6,643 nt of DNA, from NCBI GenBank assembly GCA_009778415.1, contig WRJV01000197.1, positions 1 to 6,643 of the forward strand, written 5' to 3'. The notes below the pieces were generated by a model. It was not told where the DNA came from. It was given only the letters and a program-made list of their open reading frames with translations, and made no database searches. How positions within the stretch are numbered: the stretch's first letter is position 1; the number at the start of each line of letters is the position of its first letter. The position numbers were made by a program, and so were the translations under genes. This document shows, in pieces, positions 1-5,366 of the stretch. The DNA comes from Clostridiales bacterium (GTDB lineage: Bacteria; Bacillota; Clostridia; Peptostreptococcales; Anaerovoracaceae).

Positions 1-1344
1 TGGGTCACGGCCACCCCCATGGTCGCTGCCGTGGCTGCTGCTGCCGTGACTGCCGTGCTTGCTAGTATAGCTGCCGTGGCTGCCGTGGTTGCTAATATAG
101 CTGCCGTGGCTGCTGCTGCCGTGCTCATTCTTTTTATCTCCCCCGCTGGGTCGATTTTTGCCGTTCCCGTCTTTGTTTTTATCGTCGTTGTCATCGTCGT
201 TGTTCTTTCCATCATCGTTGTCGCCATCGTCGCCGTCACCGATTTCATTGTCGCCAGCCTTGCTTCCATTTGACTTGCCAATTATCTTCTTGTTTATGAC
301 GGTCTCGCTTGGGCTGTCTTCGCTGCCCGCCGTTTTGCCGATCGCATCGTCGCTGTCGTCGTTTTTGCCTGTGTTGTCATCCTTTGCAACCGTGCCGCTT
401 GTTTCGTTGTCGCCGGGGCCGCCTTTTGTTTCGGAATTGCTTGGATCAAGGCTTGTGCCGGAGCTGCCTTCGCCGGCCATCGGTACGCCTTCGCCCTCGC
501 CAATTTCTATGCCGTTTTCTATAGCAGTGTCCGCGCTTGGGCTGTCTTCAGCAACCTCAGTGCTGTTGTCTGCGTTGCTTTCTATGCCGCTGCTGTCAAA
601 CTCGCTGTTGACGTCGCTGCTGCTTTTTCCTCCGGCCTTGCCGGCAGCCGCTTTCAGGTCAGTTATGGGCATTTTTACGAGCTCGCCTATTGGCACAGAC
701 TGGTCTGCGCTAAACAGCTGCTCGGCTAATTTCAATACATTTGGCGACACCCCAAGGTCCTCGGCCCATGCACGGAAATCTGCGCTGCACACGTCAATGT
801 CGACAAAATCGCTCATCCCGTTCTTTTCCAGCGCGGCGCTGATCTGTGCCAGTATTTTCCCCGGATTTTTGCCTCTTCGCTCAGCGATCATGATCGAGAC
901 CGCCGGCTCGTTGTCCTGTATATTGAGGTACCCCCTGTGTTCAGCTTCTTTTATCAGAGCGATCACTGTTTTTTCTGGGCTGCCTTTGAGCTTTACTCCG
1001 GCAACAAGGTCCGCTCCGTCCTCGTTTAGGGGATTTGTTTCTTTGAGTTTGTTCAGGTCGTTGAACACCAGCTCGACGCTGGGGTTGATGTCAACGAATA
1101 CGGAATAGCTTTCTGCGCTCCAAAGCCATGCAAAGCTTCCAAGAGCAACGGCTACAACCAGGCAGGCGGCCAGCGCCGACAGCCTGGCTGCCTTGGCGCT
1201 AAAAACCAGTAGCTTGGCCTGTGGCACCAGGTCTATCTCTGTCCCAATCGGTAAAGAGCCGTATCCCCTGACGAATTGAAAAAAGCCTTCCTTGTCCATC
1301 ACATAAGAACCGCCGTTCTCATGGCTCATCAGTATTGCTTTCAT
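1..1344 (-). CDS. rsgI: Anti-sigma-I factor RsgI-like membrane protein, C-terminus cut by the window edge
   Basis: This gene encodes a single-pass membrane anti-sigma factor expected to hold SigI inactive and release it on an outside signal. 448 codons are visible with no stop before the edge. Residues 1-50 form a short cytosolic domain of RsgI N-terminal type (Gly-Ser-Leu-Pro-Ile-Gly-Thr-Glu near 29-36). Residues about 55-75 are a hydrophobic membrane helix. Directly outside it, residues 80-92 read YSVFVDINPSVEL, a hallmark of RsgI proteins, followed by an Asn-Glu-Asp-Gly motif. RsgI proteins are reported to self-cleave at this Asn-Pro bond (here N87-P88). A globular part continues to about residue 225. 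After it comes low complexity: a Ser/Gly/Glu/Asp linker, an Asp/Asn block near 367-396 and a His-Gly-Ser repeat at 408-442. Its ATG shares one base with the sigI stop (TAATG), and GGAGGG 9 bases upstream serves as ribosome site, so the two are co-translated. The family call is firm; the sensed signal is unknown because no sensor domain is visible. Confidence 0.9.
   Translation of the reverse strand, partial: MKAILMSHENGGSYVMDKEGFFQFVRGYGSLPIGTEIDLVPQAKLLVFSAKAARLSALAACLVVAVALGSFAWLWSAESYSVFVDINPSVELVFNDLNKLKETNPLNEDGADLVAGVKLKGSPEKTVIALIKEAEHRGYLNIQDNEPAVSIMIAERRGKNPGKILAQISAALEKNGMSDFVDIDVCSADFRAWAEDLGVSPNVLKLAEQLFSADQSVPIGELVKMPITDLKAAAGKAGGKSSSDVNSEFDSSGIESNADNSTEVAEDSPSADTAIENGIEIGEGEGVPMAGEGSSGTSLDPSNSETKGGPGDNETSGTVAKDDNTGKNDDSDDAIGKTAGSEDSPSETVINKKIIGKSNGSKAGDNEIGDGDDGDNDDGKNNDDDNDDKNKDGNGKNRPSGGDKKNEHGSSSHGSYISNHGSHGSYTSKHGSHGSSSHGSDHGGGRDP
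25..123. repeat. Short tandem repeats encoding the His-Gly-Ser tail of RsgI
   Basis: Two adjacent 30-bp units, 41-70 and 71-100, differ at only three positions (49/79, 58/88, 65/95). They are flanked by two identical 24-bp blocks at 25-48 and 100-123. All periods are multiples of three, so the repeat stays in the rsgI frame. Read on the minus strand, the two 30-bp units give the ten-residue pair GSYISNHGSH and GSYTSKHGSH, and the flanks give SSSHGS. Eight His-Gly pairs occur between residues 408 and 442. The arrangement suggests internal duplication within the gene. Confidence 0.85.
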
Positions 1345-2078
1345 TAGTAGTCCCTCCGATCATTTACATAATCTGAAAGCAAATCATAATCCCCTGTCGC
1401 TATTATTATTGAGGCTATGATAAAAGTTCGCGCTCGCTCAAGTTTTTTTTGGGGTAATCCGGTAATTTCTGACACTGCCTTAACAGGAAAATAATGCTTC
1501 AGCCGTATTGTTTGAACAATATCCGGCGATTGTTGGACTTTAGTTACTGCTTGCGTATATTCCTTGCGCAATTGCTGATGCTTTGGAGAGTTGCTTGCCA
1601 GTGACTCCATGGTTATTCCCCAAGAGCTCAATTCTGACTTGAATTGCTCAATCTCCTCAACGAGCATCTCGCGCCGGCGCTCCTCGTTGAACGCACGGAC
1701 AGATATTTCGTCAACAGCAGCTGTTTGAGCCGATGACTGGTCGTCAAAACAGCCGTCAAGCGGAATAGTTTGCTCCTCCTTGCTGTAAATCTTGCGGAGC
1801 TGGTCAATGATGCGCCTGCGGACTACACGGTCTGCGAATGGAAAAAAATGCCCCTTTTCAATGTCGTACCTTCGAATGGATTCGTAAAAAGCAAGCAACG
1901 CGACGCTGAAAAGCTCGTCGCGGCGCCCTGTGTCGGAACGCAGGGAATACTTGGAAACGCGGCTATGTATAAAAGGGCGGAACTCTTCTATCAAACCTTC
2001 CATATCTAAATCAGATTGCTTGGCTGCAACTGCACGATCGTCTAGCATTGCAGCGGCTTCAAGTGTTTCTACCATCAT
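1344..2078 (-). CDS. sigI: RNA polymerase sigma factor SigI
   Basis: This encodes an alternative sigma factor of the SigI family (244 aa; family members are usually about 230-255). It directs RNA polymerase to a special promoter set and is kept inactive by RsgI, encoded next to it. Residues 26-100 form sigma region 2: IEEFRPFIHSRV, then DELFSVALLAFYESIRRYD, then FADRVVRRRIIDQLRK, the core-binding and -10-recognition helices. An acidic/Ser linker follows (about 105-130). Residues 149-236 match the SigI C-terminal domain: a WGIT..SLASNSPKH segment, then FPVKAVSEITGLPQKKLERARTFI as the DNA-binding helix-turn-helix, ending in a GDYDLLSDYV tail. The start is a double ATG; I use the first, preceded by GAGGGTGG about seven bases upstream. 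In Bacillus subtilis SigI is linked to heat and cell-envelope stress, and in cellulolytic clostridia to polysaccharide sensing; which applies here is not visible. Confidence 0.93.
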   Translation of the reverse strand: MMVETLEAAAMLDDRAVAAKQSDLDMEGLIEEFRPFIHSRVSKYSLRSDTGRRDELFSVALLAFYESIRRYDIEKGHFFPFADRVVRRRIIDQLRKIYSKEEQTIPLDGCFDDQSSAQTAAVDEISVRAFNEERRREMLVEEIEQFKSELSSWGITMESLASNSPKHQQLRKEYTQAVTKVQQSPDIVQTIRLKHYFPVKAVSEITGLPQKKLERARTFIIASIIIATGDYDLLSDYVNDRRDY

Positions 2079-2132
2079 GAACCCCCACCCTCAGTATACA
2101 AGCCAAACGATTAGAAATAATTGAGGTATTTG

Positions 2133-2162
2133 ATTATATCATATTTAGATGTCACTTGCCAC
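2133..2162 (-). promoter_or_regulatory. Predicted sigma-A promoter of sigI-rsgI with upstream A-tracts
   Basis: On the minus strand a perfect TATAAT (2133-2138) lies 18 bp from a GTGGCA -35 element (2157-2162, 4 of 6 matches). This predicts transcription from about 2125 and a leader of roughly 47 nt before the sigI ATG. Immediately upstream of the -35 are two A-tracts (complement of T runs 2165-2170 and 2174-2180), spaced about one helical turn apart, like an UP element or bent DNA. No SigI-type ACCCCC/CGAA promoter is seen on this strand in the gap. Confidence 0.6.
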
Positions 2163-2205
2163 TCTTTTTTATCTTTTTTTATCAAATTGCGGTACGCAGC
2201 CGCTG

Positions 2206-3582
2206 TCACTTCCCTAGGCAAAAGTTCGAGAAAACTTCGTTTATTATGTCGTCTGACGCCGTCTCGCCTACTATTTCCCCCAAAAACTCGAAGCCCGCCC
2301 TCACGTCGACCTCGATGAAGTCGAGCGCCGCTTTCGCTTCTGCCATGCGCCTTGCGTCGCCCAGTGCGCTAGATGCTCGCAGCAAAAGGTCCTTGTGCCT
2401 GGCGTTCGTTACCAGCAGGCTTTCGCTTTGGCTCACTTTCCCGCCATAAACCATAGCCACTATTTTCTCTTCGATCTCGTTTATTCCCACATCGTCTATT
2501 ACCGATGTGTCAATTGTGTCACAGTTTGGCAATATTTCGTGAATTTGCTTTTCGTATATTTTCTTGTCTATGTCTGTTTTGTTGATTAAAACAAGAGCTT
2601 GCCTGCCGCCTGCGTCTGCCAAGAGGCTTAGGTCTTCGCAGGAAAGCCCTTCGCTCCCATCGACCATCAGCAGGATCAAATCTGCCCGGCTAAACGCTTC
2701 CCGGCTTTTCTCTATCCCGATTCTCTCAATAGCGTCTTCCGTGCTCCTGATTCCTGCGGTATCAAATATCCTGACAGGGATTCCTCTTATGCTTACGCCT
2801 TCTTCAATGATGTCCCTGGTCGTCCCAGGGATTTCCGTCACGATTGCCCTGCTTTCCTTTAGCAGGGCGTTGAGCAGTGACGATTTACCAACATTTGGGC
2901 TTCCTGCTATCACGACTTTCAGGCCTTCCTTCACTATGCGGCCGGTATCTGCTGTAATTAACAGGTTTTCAATCATATCGCTTATTTGCGATATGCCCTC
3001 TGTTAGCTGTGCGAATGTTACTTCCTCGATGTCCTCGTCCGGATAATCCAAGTTTACAGCAATGTGGACCAGCAAGCTCAAAAGCCTTTCTCTGATCTCC
3101 CTCACTTTCTGCGACAGTTTCCCTTCGAGCTGCAAAACCGCCGAATCAAAACTTCTTGCCGCCTTGGCCTTAACTAGGTCGATAACAGCCTCAGCTTGAG
3201 CCAGGTCTATCCTGCCGTTCAAAAAAGCCCGTTTCGTAAATTCGCCAGGCTCTGCAAGCGCCGCCCCTTGCCTCAAGACCAAGTCCAAGGTTTTCCTCAA
3301 GGCTACGACGCTTCCGTGGCAGTTTATTTCAGCGACGTCTTCCCTCGTATAGGTATTAGGCGATGGGAAAAACACAGCCATCGCTTCGTCTATCATTTCC
3401 CCGCTGTCCGGGTCTTTTACTGTCCCATAGGTCAGCTTCCTGTTTTGGAGGTGTCGGCTTTTGGCTGGAATGAAAACTTTGCTGAGGATGCTTCGCGCCT
3501 CGCATCCGCTTATCCTGACTATTCCGATGCCGCCTTCGCCATAAGCAGTGGCAACGGCTGCTATGGTTTCTTCCCGAAACAT
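2206..3582 (-). CDS. mnmE: tRNA uridine-5-carboxymethylaminomethyl(34) synthesis GTPase MnmE
   Basis: MnmE (TrmE) acts with MnmG in the cytoplasm to install the (carboxymethyl)aminomethyl group on wobble uridine 34 of certain tRNAs, using a tetrahydrofolate one-carbon unit, FAD/NADH and GTP. The protein is full length (458 aa, normal for the family). Residues 1-118 are the folate-binding, dimerising domain, beginning with the typical ETIAAVATAYGEGGIGIVRISG and containing a conserved EPGEFTKRAFLNGR segment at 111-124. The helical domain is split around an inserted G domain at about 217-378: G1 GSPNVGKS 227-234, G2 PGTTRD 252-257, G3 DTAG 274-277, G4 NKTD 334-337. The protein ends FCLGK, the C-x-G-K motif with the catalytic Cys455. 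The ATG follows AAAGGAG (3591-3597) at 8-base spacing. The usual partner mnmG is not next to it here; the next gene downstream is sigI, 127 bp away. Confidence 0.98.
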   Translation of the reverse strand: MFREETIAAVATAYGEGGIGIVRISGCEARSILSKVFIPAKSRHLQNRKLTYGTVKDPDSGEMIDEAMAVFFPSPNTYTREDVAEINCHGSVVALRKTLDLVLRQGAALAEPGEFTKRAFLNGRIDLAQAEAVIDLVKAKAARSFDSAVLQLEGKLSQKVREIRERLLSLLVHIAVNLDYPDEDIEEVTFAQLTEGISQISDMIENLLITADTGRIVKEGLKVVIAGSPNVGKSSLLNALLKESRAIVTEIPGTTRDIIEEGVSIRGIPVRIFDTAGIRSTEDAIERIGIEKSREAFSRADLILLMVDGSEGLSCEDLSLLADAGGRQALVLINKTDIDKKIYEKQIHEILPNCDTIDTSVIDDVGINEIEEKIVAMVYGGKVSQSESLLVTNARHKDLLLRASSALGDARRMAEAKAALDFIEVDVRAGFEFLGEIVGETASDDIINEVFSNFCLGK

Positions 3583-3609
3583 AAACCCGTCTCCTTTGCA
3601 TTTTAGCCC

Positions 3610-3638
3610 ATTATATCAAAACTTGCGATTATTTTAAA
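3610..3638 (-). promoter_or_regulatory. Predicted sigma-A promoter for mnmE
   Basis: On the minus strand a perfect TATAAT (3610-3615) sits 17 bp from a TTTAAA -35 element (3633-3638, 4 of 6 matches). Transcription would begin around 3603, close to the mnmE ribosome site, leaving a leader of only about 20 nt. It lies back to back with the promoter for the nitroreductase operon in one AT-rich divergent region. Confidence 0.6.
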
Positions 3639-3655
3639 TAAATTTTGCAAATTCG

Positions 3656-3684
3656 TTGAATTTCACAATTGCCAGTGTTAAAAT
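3656..3684 (+). promoter_or_regulatory. Predicted sigma-A promoter for the nitroreductase operon
   Basis: TTGAAT (3656-3661) and TAAAAT (3679-3684) are separated by exactly 17 bp, matching the sigma-A consensus at 4 of 6 and 5 of 6 bases. Transcription would start near 3691, just before the AAGGAGG ribosome site at 3698-3704. No clear operator palindrome is visible in the surrounding AT-rich sequence. Confidence 0.6.
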
Positions 3685-3711
3685 CAAAAGAAAACGCAAG
3701 GAGGGATATTT

Positions 3712-4281
3712 ATGCCGCTTGACACTATCGAATCAATCCGCACCCGCTACTCTTGCCGGGCTTTTTCTGACAGGATGCCGTCTGACGAAGACCTCCGGCT
3801 GATTGCCGAAGCCGCTGTTCGCTCCCCCAGTGGGATGAACCGCCAGCCTTGGCGGATAATCGTCGTCAAAAACAAAGAGCTTCTAAATGACCTTGAAGAA
3901 GAAGGGATGAAAAACCTAGCTGCTTTCCCGGACAAGAGCGCGTACGAGCGCATTATGTCCAGGGGCGGCAAATTGTACTACAGCGCCCCGTGCATGGTCG
4001 TCTTGCCGGTTGCCAAAGCAGAGCGGCCCGGTACCGAACTTATCGACTGCGGGATTGTTACAGGGAACATCGCGGCGGCAGCCACTTCTCTTGGAATCAA
4101 CAGCCTCATCTGCGGTCTTGCTGCGTTCTCTTTTGCCGACGCGAAAGGCGCCGAGTTCAAAAAAAAGCTCAACTTCCCTGATGGGTACGAGCTCGGCATA
4201 GCCGTCCTGCTCGGCTACGCAACGCTGCCTGATGGTGCGCCGCATGAGCCGGATTTTGACAAAATTACCGTAATAGAATAG
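3712..4281 (+). CDS. Nitroreductase-family FMN oxidoreductase
   Basis: This is a small (189 aa) member of the nitroreductase fold: cytosolic, usually dimeric, FMN-bound enzymes that take electrons from NAD(P)H and pass two to nitroaromatics, quinones, flavins or other acceptors. The N-terminus has the family's phosphate-binding RTRYSCRAFSD pattern (R12, S14, R16). It is followed by SPSGMNRQPWRIIVV at 38-52, the second FMN-contacting block. A Gly/Ala helix with NIAAAATSLGINSLICG at 119-135 fits the conserved region that packs on the flavin, and the C-terminal IAVLLGYA strand at 163-170 is also typical. It starts at ATG 3712 behind a near-perfect AAGGAGG with 7-base spacing. It is the first gene of a three-gene operon; the next start is 13 bp past its stop. 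No ferredoxin domain is fused to it. The substrate is not predictable from the sequence. Confidence 0.9.
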   Translation: MPLDTIESIRTRYSCRAFSDRMPSDEDLRLIAEAAVRSPSGMNRQPWRIIVVKNKELLNDLEEEGMKNLAAFPDKSAYERIMSRGGKLYYSAPCMVVLPVAKAERPGTELIDCGIVTGNIAAAATSLGINSLICGLAAFSFADAKGAEFKKKLNFPDGYELGIAVLLGYATLPDGAPHEPDFDKITVIE

Positions 4282-4294
4282 GGGCCGCTGATTT

Positions 4295-5335
4295 ATGGAC
4301 AAAATGCGTTTTGGAAAAACAGGGCTGCTTGTCAGCAAAATTGCATTCGGCGGCATCCCCCTGCAGCGTTTGGGCACTGCCGAGGCAGTGGAGCTGGTTC
4401 GCGGGGCAATCAACTTGGGGGTCAACTTTTTCGACACCGCCAATGGCTACAGCACCAGCGAAGAGAGGATTGGGCTCGCAATCAAGGGCTATCAGAGGAG
4501 CAGCCTTGTGCTGTCTTCAAAATCCCTTGCCCGTGACAAGAAGACTTTTTTGCGCCACGTTGACCAGTCCCTTAAGCAGCTTGGCACCGACTACATTGAT
4601 TTGTACCATCTCCACAACGTATCGTCTGCCGGGGTTTGCGACGTCGTGTTCGGAGAAGACGGCGCCTTTGAAGGGCTTGCCGAAGCCGTCAATGCGGGCA
4701 AAGTGCGCTTTGCGGCGTTTTCCAGCCACAGCGTGCCTCTGTCCATTCGCATCATGAGAGAAGGCAAATTTGCTGCCGTGCAGCTGCCTTTCAACTATGT
4801 TGACGACGAAGCGGGCAAGGAAGCAATACCCCTCGCCAAGAGCCTCGGTCTAGGGTTCATCGCCATGAAACCCTTCGGCGGCGGCCTATTAAGCGATGCA
4901 AATTTGTCGATCAAGTACCTTTCCCAATTTGACAGCATAGTGCCGGACCCCGGCATTGAAAAACTGTCCGAGCTTGAAGAAATAATCCGGATCGCCGAAT
5001 CGGGCGAAAGGTTCGCTGCTGCCGACGCGGCTGCGGTAGAAAAGGCAAAAGCGGAGTTCAGCGGCAGCTGGTGCCACCGCTGCGACTACTGCCAGCCCTG
5101 CCCGCATAACATCGGCATCAGCACCGCGCTCCCCATAGAAAGCCTCATCAAGCGCATACCATACCCCCAAGTTGTTGAACTGGCTGGAAAAAGCATGGAA
5201 GCCGCAAGAAGCTGCGCAGGGTGCCGCGCATGCGTCGACAGGTGCCCTTACAGGCTGGACGTCCCGGTGCTTCTCAAGGAAAAACTGAGGCTTTGGGACC
5301 GCTACGTCTCCGAAAACACCAGCCTAGCGAGGTAG
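4295..5335 (+). CDS. Aldo/keto reductase with C-terminal double [4Fe-4S] ferredoxin domain (first copy)
   Basis: This is a cytosolic aldo/keto reductase TIM barrel joined to a ferredoxin-like tail (346 aa). Family-typical points are the start MRFGKTGLLVSKIAFGGIPL, NFFDTANGY with catalytic Asp47 and Tyr52, Lys76, and DLYHLHN with His107, which together complete the Asp-Tyr-Lys-His tetrad. MKPFGGGLL at 191-199 is the strand-7 region. The barrel end is short: IVPDPGIEKLSELEEI at 215-230 stands where the NADPH-loop segment normally lies. Cysteines follow as C260-x2-C263-x2-C266-x2-C269-P and C307-x2-C310-x2-C313-x3-C317-P, enough for two [4Fe-4S] clusters. Such fusions may let hydride chemistry exchange electrons with ferredoxin-type partners. 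The ribosome site is weak (AGGGG overlapping the upstream stop codon), suggesting translational coupling to the nitroreductase. The physiological substrate is unknown. Confidence 0.92.
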   Translation: MDKMRFGKTGLLVSKIAFGGIPLQRLGTAEAVELVRGAINLGVNFFDTANGYSTSEERIGLAIKGYQRSSLVLSSKSLARDKKTFLRHVDQSLKQLGTDYIDLYHLHNVSSAGVCDVVFGEDGAFEGLAEAVNAGKVRFAAFSSHSVPLSIRIMREGKFAAVQLPFNYVDDEAGKEAIPLAKSLGLGFIAMKPFGGGLLSDANLSIKYLSQFDSIVPDPGIEKLSELEEIIRIAESGERFAAADAAAVEKAKAEFSGSWCHRCDYCQPCPHNIGISTALPIESLIKRIPYPQVVELAGKSMEAARSCAGCRACVDRCPYRLDVPVLLKEKLRLWDRYVSENTSLAR

Positions 5336-5366
5336 GGATAAAAAACACTCAGAAAGGACAAAACAA

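Noticed and set aside
25..123. Short repeats as a CRISPR array
   Set aside because: The units are contiguous without unique spacers, have a 3-base coding periodicity and lie in frame within rsgI.
158..1108. Long plus-strand open frame of 316 codons opposite rsgI
   Set aside because: It is antisense to a well-supported RsgI gene. Its Ser/Pro/Leu-rich translation is what the reverse complement of Asp/Ser/Gly-rich codons gives, and it has no family motif.
2080..2111. ACCCCC at 2080-2085 with CGAT at 2108-2111, resembling a SigI promoter
   Set aside because: It is on the plus strand, pointing away from sigI into the antisense of mnmE. The -10 part does not match CGAA, and the ACCCCC is simply the complement of the sigI ribosome-site region.
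2190..2204. Small inverted repeat GCGG/CCGC after mnmE as a possible terminator
   Set aside because: The stem is only 4 bp and in the mnmE direction it is followed by A runs, not T runs, so it does not fit an intrinsic terminator.
2150..2211. Direct repeat TGTCACTT at 2150-2157 and 2204-2211 as a possible operator pair
   Set aside because: One copy overlaps the mnmE stop codon, and eight bases repeated once in this length of sequence can easily be chance. No dyad symmetry supports a binding site.
3196..3606. Plus-strand open frame of 136 codons opposite the start of mnmE
   Set aside because: It lies wholly over the conserved N-terminal domain and start of mnmE on the other strand and has no domain of its own.
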